Shown: positions 37,182-40,531 of the stretch, piece by piece
How positions within the stretch are numbered: the first letter of the stretch is position 1
Layout of the letters: every line of letters begins with the position of its first letter
Origin: Prorocentrum cordatum
Taxonomy: Eukaryota > Sar > Dinophyceae > Prorocentrales > Prorocentraceae
Reading direction: 5' to 3'
NCBI GenBank assembly: GCA_963575745.1
Contig: CAUYUJ010019346.1
Coordinates: 35,001-99,000, forward strand
DNA length: 64,000 bases
Translations under genes and position numbers: made by a program
The notes under the pieces: generated by a model
What the model was told of the DNA's origin: nothing
The model's input: only the letters and a program-made list of their open reading frames with translations
Databases searched by the model: none

Positions 37182-37306
37182 GCCGCAGCCCTCGCCGCCC
37201 TTGCCGTGGAGCGCGCCGCCAGAGGATCACGTACAACGCCGTGCTGCACGCCTTCGCCTGCGCCGGCCGGCCGGACGAGGCCCGGCGCTGGCGGGAGAGC
37301 GCGGAG
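5596..37306 (+). CDS. PPR (pentatricopeptide repeat) protein gene, six exons recognised, both ends missing
   Basis: Exons: 5596-5665, 13343-13384, 15721-15813, 27373-27444, 33442-33494, 37225-37306. Joined in order they stay in phase and encode successive 35-residue PPR motifs. Counting the helix-A Tyr as 1, each motif has Trp at 20, usually Met/Leu at 24, and the next Tyr at 36; this holds across all five junctions. Motif starts are TYLNIISACS, AYNAVVTAHA, SYTSIISGCA and TYNAVLHAFA; second helices read AATWFERM, GAWLERL, GAVKWLRRM and ARRW. PPR proteins bind organellar RNA and act in its processing or translation; target and organelle cannot be told because the N-terminus is not found. Donors are GC (three) and GA (two), acceptors AG. 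Introns of 7.7, 2.3, 11.6, 6.0 and 3.7 kb are filled with repeats. Exon joins are my inference from motif spacing; RNA evidence is lacking. It might be an old gene inflated by repeats or a dead one, but no exon contains a stop. Confidence 0.72.
6180..8330. repeat. Higher-order satellite: GGCCGTCTTGG short units in about 370-nt modules
   Basis: Imperfect 11-14 nt units (GGCCGTCTTGGAGGCCTCTT) fill most of the stretch. They are punctuated by an AT-richer box of about 75 nt containing GAAGCA.ATGTC, AATCCTTCAAAAAC, GGAAAATCA and GATTTTGGCCTTTTCGGGCC, starting near 6528, 6897, 7286, 7665 and 8036, i.e. every 370-390 nt. All six frames are open for long runs because of the repeat. Confidence 0.9.
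8331..9084. repeat. Continuation of the GGCCGTCTTGG satellite with an inserted junction
   Basis: The same short units continue, with one more AT-rich box at about 8905-8990. The stretch 8490-8520 (CCCGCCACCGTGCCTGGGCT then GTGGGT) recurs at 14765-14795 and, weaker, at 33965-33990, each time at the edge of a GGCCTCTTGG tract, so it may be an ancestral end of the repeat. Confidence 0.75.
9085..9360. repeat. Minisatellite, about 58-nt unit, five copies
   Basis: Unit reads roughly GTGGCTTCGGGGACGCAA, then GATTGTGTAATTTGC.AGGG. Copies begin near 9128, 9172, 9210, 9258 and 9295 with irregular spacing, indicating internal deletions. Confidence 0.85.
9505..11590. repeat. 77-nt satellite array, about 26 copies
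   Basis: Unit contains GGGAGCTCCACCGAAGGTCC, CAGTGGCGCAGTTCGCATGC, GTCCCCCCCGCCCAGTACAG and CGTTTCGTGGCCCCAGAG. Between about 10000 and 10400 neighbouring units alternate (GTTGCGCAGCTCGC versus GTGGCGCAGTTTGC), giving a 154-nt dimer. A variant with an extra block forms the 88-nt array at 18770-19310, and short remnants lie at 19540-19720. Confidence 0.93.
11870..11950. repeat. TCC microsatellite
   Basis: CCT/TCC run with interruptions; 11600-11870 between it and the satellite shows no gene. A short leader (TTCGCCGGGCTAATTC) at 11637-11652 resembles the sequence outside the composite element ends near 22247 and 26180. Confidence 0.85.
11975..12525. repeat. Minisatellite, about 60-nt unit, about nine copies
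   Basis: Unit: GCGCGGCATCTCGGAGCCCA, GAGCTGCGAGGATGTCTCAG, GCGAAACGC.CC.CACCTCGC. Spacing varies between about 55 and 75 nt. It shares its GAGGATGTCTC core with the array at 3690-4455. Confidence 0.9.
12905..13325. repeat. Long CTC/TCC microsatellite just upstream of a PPR exon
   Basis: About 420 nt of CTC repeat with CTG and CCC interruptions, ending 17 nt before the acceptor of the second PPR exon. On the transcribed strand it is a pure pyrimidine tract, which may serve the 3' splice site. The long poly-Gly/Glu/Arg frames on the other strand are artefacts. Confidence 0.93.
13343..13384 (+). CDS. PPR exon 2 of those recognised (42 nt)
   Basis: Encodes AATWFERMRVAGIS, a PPR helix B and loop. 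Acceptor GCTGTGAG|GCCGCG, donor ATATCC|GCTCGG (GC). Joined to the exon ending at 5665 it puts Trp at motif position 20. Confidence 0.65.
13580..13735. mobile_element. Inverted-repeat element, family B (GAAGGCGCGGGCC)
   Basis: Left end GGCCACGCGCAGAGGGGGG, central near-palindrome TTCTTAGAAGGCGCGGGCC / GGCGCCTTCTAAGAAGC, right end with CTGTGCGCGCCGGC. Other copies: 36686-36840, 38059-38190, 38455-38585, 38586-38715, 63025-63245; a truncated left end is at 38205. No coding capacity; looks like a short non-autonomous element. Confidence 0.8.
13741..13935. mobile_element. Inverted-repeat element, family C (GATGGGGTCGGAGGATCGC)
   Basis: Starts GGTCGGAGCAGATGGGGTCG GAGGATCGCGCC, runs through GCCGATGCATCG repeats, and ends with the inverse GGCGATCCTCCGACCCC, then TGGGAGGCCTC. 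Copies at 37853-38050 and 44044-44262 share both ends and the GCTCGA.GTGG.GCCC centre. Confidence 0.82.
13935..14700. repeat. Diverged inverted-repeat elements (two further families)
   Basis: 13945-14080 contains GACGGACCGCGCGGTGAGGT and TTCCGAGGTCACCACGCGGT, found again at 43355-43425 and, weaker, 14600-14690 and 42845-42935. 14300-14515 contains CTCAGGGGCAGCGTTAGG and AATCGCCCGTTGATCGCCGA, matching 44610-44790 (there with the inverse CTAACGCTGCCCCTCAG at the right). No gene seen. Confidence 0.65.
14765..15300. repeat. GGCCTCTTGG short-unit satellite tract
   Basis: Same family as 6180-9084, starting at the CCCGCCACCGTGCCTGGGTT junction and including one AT-rich box (about 15138-15195, CAAATCCTTCAAACACGCAA). 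Confidence 0.85.
15376..15421. repeat. TA dinucleotide microsatellite
   Basis: Pure TA repeat of about 45 nt inside the PPR gene's second intron; not near any gene start. Confidence 0.97.
15500..15715. repeat. ACGACGAAAACG repeat flanked by a duplicated GC-rich segment
   Basis: GACGACGAAAACGACAACG-type repeat at 15545-15672. It is bounded on both sides by copies of TGCGGCGCGGCCCGCCGCTC (about 15508 and 15676), as if the repeat had expanded inside or beside a duplicated segment just upstream of the PPR exon. Confidence 0.8.
15721..15813 (+). CDS. PPR exon 3 of those recognised (93 nt)
   Basis: Encodes P-A-L-P-AYNAVVTAHARARDLSGAG then AWLERLRE: loop Pro, helix A and most of helix B of one PPR. 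Acceptor GGCGGCGAG|CCCGCG, donor GCGCGAG|GCCGCGG (GC). Strong GC at third positions. Confidence 0.72.
15830..16155. repeat. GGC/GAC microsatellite
   Basis: Compound GGCGGC / GACGAC repeat. Codes for poly-Arg, poly-Asp, poly-Thr or poly-Val depending on frame and strand; none is taken as a gene. Confidence 0.92.
16400..17830 (-). pseudogene. Degenerate coiled-coil ORF, unidentified
   Basis: On the minus strand, reading from about 17820 down, frames broken by several stops and shifts still give a coherent hydrophilic protein: Lys/Glu/Gln-rich segments such as ATELHELHRHLRAVEETVQ, a clean run (17388-17245) including MRWAEQYVSVIKAQG, another (17240-17095) with MQDQEKRTEATIQSAQEEYQ, and near 16809 a stretch beginning METVDVIEKTL. 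The heptad-like pattern suggests long coiled coils. Codon use and lower GC differ from the PPR and DUF4336 exons. It lies antisense inside the third PPR intron. A similar texture occurs at 23240-24540 (minus), which may be a relative. I do not recognise the family; a retroelement or other invader protein is possible. Confidence 0.5.
17835..18320. repeat. G-run palindromic repeat, about 125-nt unit
   Basis: Units share CAGCCCGGGCTTCCCTTTCA, AAGGGGGGGGGCTTCGGAAG, CTCCCCCCCTCCCCCTTTTC and GCAGCTAAGATTGCCGTGCC. Copies near 17870, 18005, 18135; another at 18515-18615. Each holds C-run/G-run hairpins and G-quadruplex-capable runs. Related G-run sequence is at 22320-22660. Confidence 0.85.
18770..19310. 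repeat. 88-nt satellite array, six copies
   Basis: Variant of the 77-nt unit: GGGAGCTCCACCGAAGGCCC, GGTGGCAGGGTTCGCATGGC, GGCCCCGCGCCATTTTGGCG, CACCCCTCACACGGTTCGTG. Spacing 86-89 nt. Preceded at 18640-18690 by CCCAACCATGCTGTAGTGTT, which also precedes the blocks at 9368 and 19400. Confidence 0.92.
19769..22241. mobile_element. Composite repeat element, copy 1 (2.47 kb) with inverted ends
   Basis: Begins TTTTTACCTAACAGCGA and ends with the inverse TCGCTGTTAGGT. Order: leader with CTGATAGGTTTCTA.TGG.CTCAAAAGAG; about seven units of a 73-nt minisatellite (CCAGAACTCCATTCCCGGGC, GGATGCCCGGAGCCAACTGT, AGGCCACTTCGTGCTCTTCG); a 1.7-kb GAGGCT hexanucleotide array (20395-22115); then a unique tail (CGACTGTCATCGCGAATGCG, ACTCTACAACTGGATTCTCA). 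Copy 2 at 25318-26175 has the same parts in the same order. No transposase inside, so non-autonomous if mobile. The 721-codon open frame on the minus strand across it is repeat-made (Ser/Ala/Gln/Pro). Confidence 0.8.
22320..22665. repeat. G-run rich repeat
   Basis: Several copies of GG(T/C)CC(A/G)A.GGGGGGG and AGCTAA.CCCCCCC; related in style to 17835-18320. No gene. Confidence 0.75.
22735..22910. mobile_element. Inverted-repeat element, family E (AAATATGGGAAAATATGGG)
   Basis: Contains AAAGAAACACACAGCCACAA, TCGTCGACTCCCCAGGAAAA, TATGGGAAAATATGGGCAGC, GAAGACAAACAC and ends TTGTTACTTGTGTGTATTTA. Copies at 39733-39885 and inside DUF4336 intron 3. The ACACACAG / CTTGTGTGT ends are inverted. Confidence 0.8.
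22930..23065. repeat. GGCCTCTTGG short-unit tract
   Basis: Short tract of the same family as 6180-9084. Confidence 0.8.
23240..24540 (-). pseudogene. Degenerate ORFs, unidentified, coiled-coil and basic tail
   Basis: On the minus strand 24540 to about 24070 gives, with one frameshift, a segment containing VVMPTFYHGFTNPEIHFKHF and, in the next frame, GINREHAIEYITAMETNLEP. 24271-23816 is an Arg/Thr/Pro-rich stretch. 23743-23240 is open for 167 codons and includes EIDRNKQTMDAHYEYTKAQH and VEAYLVTLEGKLNKLHIIHK, similar in style to MAAHHEYIQAK at 17600. The order and breaks suggest a decayed relative of the 16400-17830 ORF plus an adjacent ORF. Unrecognised; not a GC-rich dinoflagellate-type coding sequence. 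Confidence 0.45.
24500..24855 (+). pseudogene. Retroelement C-terminal fragment with zinc-binding motif
   Basis: Plus-strand reading gives RLCYDQVRAALSSKRFSPLQ, a TAG stop near 24628, then AVWAKEVAVKRGYQFEDVTC SLCEDGQDSLEHRLYFCSAC. The C-x2-C...H-R-x4-C arrangement is that of the short zinc-binding segment after the reverse transcriptase in many non-LTR retroelements. No reverse transcriptase is visible next to it and the following 24860-25250 is only weakly open, so this is a dead fragment. Confidence 0.5.
25318..26175. mobile_element. Composite repeat element, copy 2 (0.86 kb)
   Basis: Same leader (GGTTTTTACCTAACAGC), about five 73-nt minisatellite units (25440-25770), a short GAGGCT array (25773-26035), and the same tail (CGACTGTCATCGCGAATGCG to TCGCTGTTAGGT). 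The whole differs from copy 1 mainly in array length. Confidence 0.8.
26395..26512. repeat. CTCC/CTC microsatellite
   Basis: TCCC repeat passing into CTC repeat. Flanks 26180-26390 and 26515-27100 show no recognised gene, though plus-strand frames stay open. Confidence 0.9.
27113..27277. mobile_element. Inverted-repeat element, family G (near-perfect palindrome)
   Basis: Ends GCGAAGAACGGTATAA / TTATACCGTTCTTCGC enclose a second pair, GGCGCCTGTCCCTGGGCGGC TGGAAAGTTTATACCC and its inverse, with a 10-20 nt centre. AGATAC occurs on both sides (27100 and 27284). A diverged copy is at 63619-63774. Both copies lie within 110-260 nt of a PPR exon. Confidence 0.88.
27373..27444 (+). CDS. PPR exon 4 of those recognised (72 nt)
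   Basis: Encodes ADLRPDAASYTSIISGCALR then GDAE: PPR loop and helix A. Acceptor GGGGGCAG|GCTGAC, donor GCGGAG|GAATTC (GA). Joins in phase to both neighbours with exact motif spacing. Confidence 0.75.
27602..28915 (+). pseudogene. Degenerate ORF, unidentified
   Basis: One frame is readable from about 27770 to 28486 with only four stops (one TAG near 27828, one TGA near 28006, a TAA TAG pair near 28060) and then shifts. It includes DIGDLVNLIADTPGCIPPAQ, GWSAQYIAVAQPIPIAQQVS, VPYKPFPPKKTARPATKAAM and DAIGRLADAISTIHHDPCTP; after a shift, KARRERDEIYSYIKFALWYK and IAKGMIHWMNALPQLNSDAA. The text is typical of a real protein that has decayed; composition (Pro/Ala/Thr/His) resembles that of the 23-24 kb remains. 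Family not recognised. Confidence 0.5.
28916..31290. other. no gene recognised
   Basis: Frames are open on both strands at 29178-30491 (Arg/Pro/Ala-rich) because of very high GC, without domains. 30040-30160 holds three units of a GGGGGAA.CC.GACGCTGGGC minisatellite (about 55 nt). A GA run of 16 nt is at 29721. 30660-31290 is less GC-rich and empty as far as I can see. Confidence 0.45.
31556..31640. repeat. Hairpin, about 24-nt arms
   Basis: CCCTCGTCACTGTTGCAGCA GAGG (31571-31594) faces CCTCTGTTGCAGCAGTGACG AGGG (31601-31624) with two mismatches and a six-base loop; CCACGC / GCGTGG extend the stem outside. Confidence 0.88.
31765..31956. repeat. CTC microsatellite
   Basis: CTC repeat with three CTCGTACC interruptions; a second tract is at 32138-32245. 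Between and around them (31460-32340) frames are open but no gene is supported. Confidence 0.93.
32405..32612. repeat. GGA microsatellite
   Basis: GGA/GGAGGGA repeat, opposite purine/pyrimidine orientation to the tracts at 31765 and 32138. Confidence 0.92.
32690..32920. repeat. GGCCTCTTGG short-unit tract with box
   Basis: Same family as 6180-9084, ending in CAATGATTTTGGCTTCCTCG CCGAGGCCG, a box that recurs at 55360-55395 and 55640-55670. The following GTGGGGAGGGGGTAGG...CCCTAAACCACCGACGCCC (32940-33030) recurs at 55715-55795. Confidence 0.82.
33253..33370. mobile_element. Inverted-repeat element, family A (TTCTTGGATC)
   Basis: GGTCCACGTGGATGTCTTGA ATCTGCGCTGGGTCCCCCTGG faces GAGGGGGTCCAGCGACGATC CAAGAAGTCTGCGCGGACC. 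Other copies: 38901-39035, 41184-41316 (DUF4336 intron 2), 62772-62899; a half copy near 48745-48790. Ends 70 nt before a PPR exon. Confidence 0.87.
33442..33494 (+). CDS. PPR exon 5 of those recognised (53 nt)
   Basis: Encodes GAVKWLRRMRSEGVEPN plus two bases, a PPR helix B and loop. Acceptor CTCCCCAG|GGCGCC, donor AACGG|GACTTC (GA). The split codon completes to Gly with the next exon. Confidence 0.75.
33495..34200. other. intron sequence, no gene recognised
   Basis: Open Arg/Pro-rich frames on both strands, no domain. The CAGCCACCGTGCTGG junction near 33968 precedes a GGCCTCTTGG tract at 34205-34320. Confidence 0.45.
34690..34750. repeat. TATATA and GA microsatellites
   Basis: Short TATATA run followed by about 45 nt of GA repeat. 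34760-35320 beyond it shows no recognised gene. Confidence 0.95.
35320..35795. repeat. Minisatellite, about 55-nt unit
   Basis: Units carry GTCGAGGATCCGCCACGTTC then CGGCCCGTTGCCGCCCGTTG CCGC. Six or so irregular copies. All three plus frames remain open through it. Confidence 0.85.
35868..35965. repeat. 16-nt tandem repeat (CACATAGCTTCCACCA)
   Basis: About six direct copies of CAC(A/G)TAGCTTCCAC(C/T)A with small changes. 35970-36680 downstream shows no recognised gene. Confidence 0.9.
36686..36840. mobile_element. Inverted-repeat element, family B
   Basis: CATGCGCAGAGGGGGGATAG at the left, CTCAGAAGGCGCGGGCCTTG, TCTGCAGATGTAGG, GCGCATTCTAAGGAG in the centre, pyrimidine-rich right side. Confidence 0.78.
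37015..37250. repeat. 116-nt tandem duplication overlapping a PPR exon
   Basis: GCC/GTC repeat, GCCCTTGCCGTGGAGCGCGC, then ATCACGTACAACGCCGTGCT occur twice, offset by 116 nt (37110 and 37226). The left copy carries only the start of the PPR exon and breaks into a GCC repeat; the offset is not a multiple of three, so only one copy can be used in frame. Confidence 0.88.
37225..37306 (+). CDS. PPR exon 6 of those recognised
   Basis: Encodes ITYNAVLHAFACAGRPDEAR then RWRESAE: helix A and helix B of a PPR. Acceptor GCCAGAG|GATCAC, likely donor GCGGAG|GCCCGC (GC). I do not find the next exon with confidence; the DUF4336 gene starts 3.2 kb further on. Confidence 0.72.
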
Positions 37307-37439
37307 GCCCGCGCCCCGCCCGGGCCGCCGCCGCCGCGCCTCGGCGGCCGCCGCGTGCCGCGGCGTCGACCGCGGGAGGTCGCTGTGGGGCCAGCAGCGG
37401 CCACGCGCAGAGGCTCAAGCAGTGGCGAAGCGTCCTGGC

Positions 37440-37622
37440 TCGCCTATATATAGCCCCACCAAACAAGGTTCTAAGAACCTTGTGTGATCTGCACGACATG
37501 TTCTTGGAACATTTCTGGCTGGGACTGTCTTGTTCTAACACATCGAGCTTATGTTCGAAGAACATGGTTTTTGCTCTTAGAATATTTTTGGGTTCTAAGA
37601 ACATATCGTGGTAGGACTATAG
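37440..37622. mobile_element. Inverted-repeat element with TTCTAAGAAC repeats
   Basis: Outer ends CTATATATAGCCCCACCA / TCGTGGTAGGACTATAGG are inverted; inside are GGTTCTAAGAACCTTG, CATGTTCTTGGAACATTT, TGTTCGAAGAACATG and GGGTTCTAAGAACAT, each palindromic. Single copy in this window. Confidence 0.7.
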
Positions 37623-37718
37623 GAATGCCGGGACGGTCGGTCCCTGCTCAAAAGGGGGGCAGGGGGAGCCCATGGGCCTCCCAGACGTCAAGGGAGGAGA
37701 AGCCACCAGGACCCGATA

Positions 37719-37848
37719 TGGGCGTTTGCTGAGCGGCCCTGGGCGTTTAGGAAACAGCCCTGCCCTGTTCGATTGCTTCTTCGGGCGCATTTACTGAAAA
37801 GGCTTCGCGTGTCGGCCTGATTATTATGAAAGTGGATTTTCTGCTCTC
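37719..37848. mobile_element. Dispersed element, family H (GGCCCTGGGCGTTTA)
   Basis: GGGCGTTTGCTGAGCGGCCC TGGGCGTTTAGGAAACAGCC CTGCCCTG..CGATTGCTTC and CTTCGCGTGTCGGCCTGATT ATTAT match 56388-56510 closely. GGGCGTTT.C / GGGCG..TTT.CT pairs give an inner inverted repeat. Confidence 0.8.
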
Positions 37849-37852
37849 TGAG

Positions 37853-38050
37853 ATGGGGTCCGAGTAGATGGGGTCGGAGGATCGCGCCGCATCGCCGATG
37901 CATCGACGATGCGGCTCGATGTGGAGCCCGTGTTTCGCCACGCCGACGTCGCCGATGCATCGCCGACGTCGCCGATGCATCGCCGATACGTCGGCGATGC
38001 GTTGGCGACGCGGCGCGATCCTGCGACTCCGTATTTTTCGGATCCCAGAT
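37853..38050. mobile_element. Inverted-repeat element, family C
   Basis: GATGGGGTCCGAGTAGATGG GGTCGGAGGATCGCGCCGC at the left, inverse GCGGCGCGATCCTGCGACTC at the right, GCCGATGCATCG repeats between. Confidence 0.82.
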
Positions 38051-38058
38051 AGGAGGCC

Positions 38059-38715
38059 TCTTGGGAGAGGGGAAGGCATGTCAGAAGCACCCCTGTTTCT
38101 TGGAAGGCGTGGGCCTTCTCTAGATATGTAAAAGGCCTCCCTCTAAGGGGCCTTCCCCCCTCTCCCACACCCCCCGTCTGCGCGCCGCCAGGCTGGGCCA
38201 GAATCGGCCACGCGCAAGGGGGAGGAGGAGGAGGAGGAGGAGGAGGAGGAGGAGGAGGAGGAGGAGGAGGAGGAGGAGGAGGAGGTGCAGTCAACCCGCA
38301 TATGACCGATTTCCCAAGGGTGCCCTTGCATCCTGGCCTCTTCGGCCATCTTCGGTCCATCCATCAACCACTTCCAACGGCCAGCCCCGCTCGAAGAGCC
38401 TCGGCGTGGGCGCCCAAGGCCCTTACGCCCTTACCGCGCATCCTTGCTGTACGGGTTGGCTGTGGGGGGAGAAGGCTTCTGAGGAGGACGAGGCCGTTTC
38501 TTAGAAGGCGCAGGCCTTATCTATAGATGTGAGGCCGGCGCCTTCTGAGAAGCATCCTCCTTCCAAGAGGCCTGCCCCCGTGGGGAAGGTTTGTGAGAAG
38601 GAGGCTGATTCTTAGAAGGCGCGGGCCTTGTCTATAGATTGAGGCTGGCGCCTCTGAGAAGCAACCTGCTTCCAAGAGGCCTTCCCCCCACCCCATACCC
38701 CCTTATGCGCGCCGC
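38059..38715. mobile_element. Cluster of family B inverted-repeat elements
   Basis: Three copies: 38059-38190, 38455-38585 and 38586-38715, each with TTAGAAGGCGC(A/G)GGCCTT, TCTATAGAT and GGCGCCTTCTGAGAAGC. A fourth left end (GGCCACGCGCAAGGGGG, 38205) runs into a GGA microsatellite (38218-38286). The last two are head to tail. Confidence 0.8.
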
Positions 38716-38900
38716 CAACAGAGGGGGAGCACAGGGGCAGTGCTAGAGGGGGATATGATCAGGGCTCCAGAGTCGAATACAAAGCGCTAGTGCCAGGGGG
38801 GGATTGCATAAGGAGTTCCAGCGCTAGGGGCTCCAGCGCTAGGGGGGATGAGGATCAGGATCAGGGCTCCAGCGCTAGGAGGATTGCAAAAGCATAAACT

Positions 38901-39035
38901 TTCGGAACTCCGCGTGGATTTCTTGGATCGGCGCTGGGCCCCCCTGGCGGCGCCTTCGGCGCCGCCCCTGGCACGCTCCGCGCGCCAGAGAAGGGGGCCC
39001 CACGCAGATCCAAGCAATCCGCGCGGACGTCCGAA
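38901..39035. mobile_element. Inverted-repeat element, family A
   Basis: TTCGGAACTCCGCGTGGATT TCTTGGATCGGCGCTGGGCCCCC faces GGGGCCCCACGCAGATCCAA GCAATCCGCGCGGACGTCCGAA. 38750-38880 just upstream has short CAGCGCTAGG repeats. Confidence 0.88.
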
Positions 39036-39149
39036 AATGATCTTTACGCCCGTGTTTAATGTTTTATCTCTACCTAGGCTCTGCCTAGAAGGGTTCTTAC
39101 TCTCTTGGCTTAAAGGGCCGGGCAGTGGGAACCGGCCCGGGCGGTTCCC

Positions 39150-39600
39150 CCAGTATCCGCGCCCGCCCCCGCTGTCTACGGCGTTGGCTCTTCCTCTCCT
39201 GCCCGCCCCCCCCCGTCCACCTCCCTCTCCGCGCGGAGCGCCAAAAGCTTCTGTCTACGGCGTTGGCTCTTCCTCTCCTGCACCCCCCCGTCCACCTCCC
39301 TCTCCGCGCGGAGCGCCAAAACCTTCTGTCTACGGCGTTGGCTCTTCCTCTCCTGCACCCCCTCCCCGTCCACCTCCCTCTCCGCGCGGAGCGCCAAAAG
39401 CTTCTGTCTACGGCGTTGGCTCTTCCTCTCCTGCACCCCCCCGTCCACCTCCCTCTCCGCGCGGAGCGCCAAAACCTTCTGTCTACGGCGTTGGCTCTTC
39501 CTCTCCTGCACCCCCTCCCCGTCCACCTCCCTCTCCGCGCGGAGCGCCAAAAGCTTCTGTCTACGGCGTTGGCTCTTCCTCTCTGCACCCCCCCCCCGGT
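39150..39600. repeat. 75/78-nt alternating tandem repeat
   Basis: Unit: CCGTCCACCTCCCTCTCCGC, GCGGAGCGCCAAAAGCTTCT, GTCTACGGCGTTGGCTCTTC. Starts at 39215, 39290, 39368, 39443, 39521: alternating 75 and 78 nt, i.e. a 153-nt dimer also marked by AAGCTT/AACCTT. Both lengths are multiples of three, so a Pro/Ser/Arg-rich frame stays open over the array. Confidence 0.93.
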
Positions 39601-39732
39601 CCCCCTCCCGCTCCACCCTTCCTCTGCACAGGAGGGGCGCCCGAGGCGCCCGCGAGAGGGCCCGCAAGAGGCCCCGGGGGCCCCCCCCCCGGAGGCTCCG
39701 CCGGGCGATGGGGGTCCTGCGCCCCTCTCGGG

Positions 39733-39885
39733 AGGGAAAGAATCACACAGACACAACTTAATCGTCGATTCCTCAGAAAATATGGGGAAATCTGGGAAAT
39801 ATGGGGGGGAAGACGAAGACCCCCAAAATATGGGAAACTATGGGGGAATAGTTTTACTTGTGTGTATTTCTTTGTGTGTCCTTGG
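39733..39885. mobile_element. Inverted-repeat element, family E
   Basis: AATCACACAGACACAACTTA ATCGTCGATTCCTCAG, AATATGGGGAAATCTGGGAA ATATGGGGGGGAAGACGAAGAC, AAAATATGGGAAACTATGGG, TTACTTGTGTGTATTTC. Closest to the 22735 copy. Confidence 0.82.
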
Positions 39886-40156
39886 GCCCCCTGCACCCTC
39901 TCCCTCCACACTCCTTGTGCGGAAGGCGCCTACGCACCACCATCATGCCTGGCCAGGGCCAACCTGGGCCCAAGCACAGCGTAAACGCCCTCCTGGCCAG
40001 TGTTAGGAGGGTCTGTGCGCCATCTTGGTGTGCAGGGATGGCGCTGGCCAGAGGCTTGGTGGGCGTGCAGGCGCCATCTCCCCCCACAATTCAAGCGAGA
40101 CGAGAAACAGGGACCGCCCGCCGCCACCGAGGACCTATCGGGGGGGCCCACACCCC

Positions 40157-40217
40157 TGGGCGGCGGCACGCCCGTTCGTCGAACGGTGCTGGGTACGTTC
40201 GGGCGTGCCGCCGCCCA
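40157..40217. repeat. Perfect 18-bp hairpin
   Basis: TGGGCGGCGGCACGCCCG (40157-40174) and its exact inverse CGGGCGTGCCGCCGCCCA (40200-40217), 25-nt loop. Lies 315 nt before the DUF4336 start. Confidence 0.93.
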
Positions 40218-40531
40218 AGGGTCGCCCCCCCCCCCCCCCCCCCATGGGTGGGTCTTCGGAAGCGGTGATCCCCGCCTTTCTCCTCCGAGCGCACAGTCGC
40301 GTTGGATTAGTTGGCCGACCCTACCAATTCAAGGGTACCCTTGTGTCCTGTCTCTCCCCTCGGGAGAGCCTCGCGTCGTCCTCTCCACGCAAACTCGACT
40401 GTACTGGAACAGACTCGACGCTGCTCGATGGCCCGAGCCGCGCCAGCGCAGCTCGCACGGGCTCTGCACCCTCGGGGCGACGAGGGCGCCCGCCGCGCCA
40501 CCGCGCGCCGCCGCGCCGTCGCGGGGGCACC

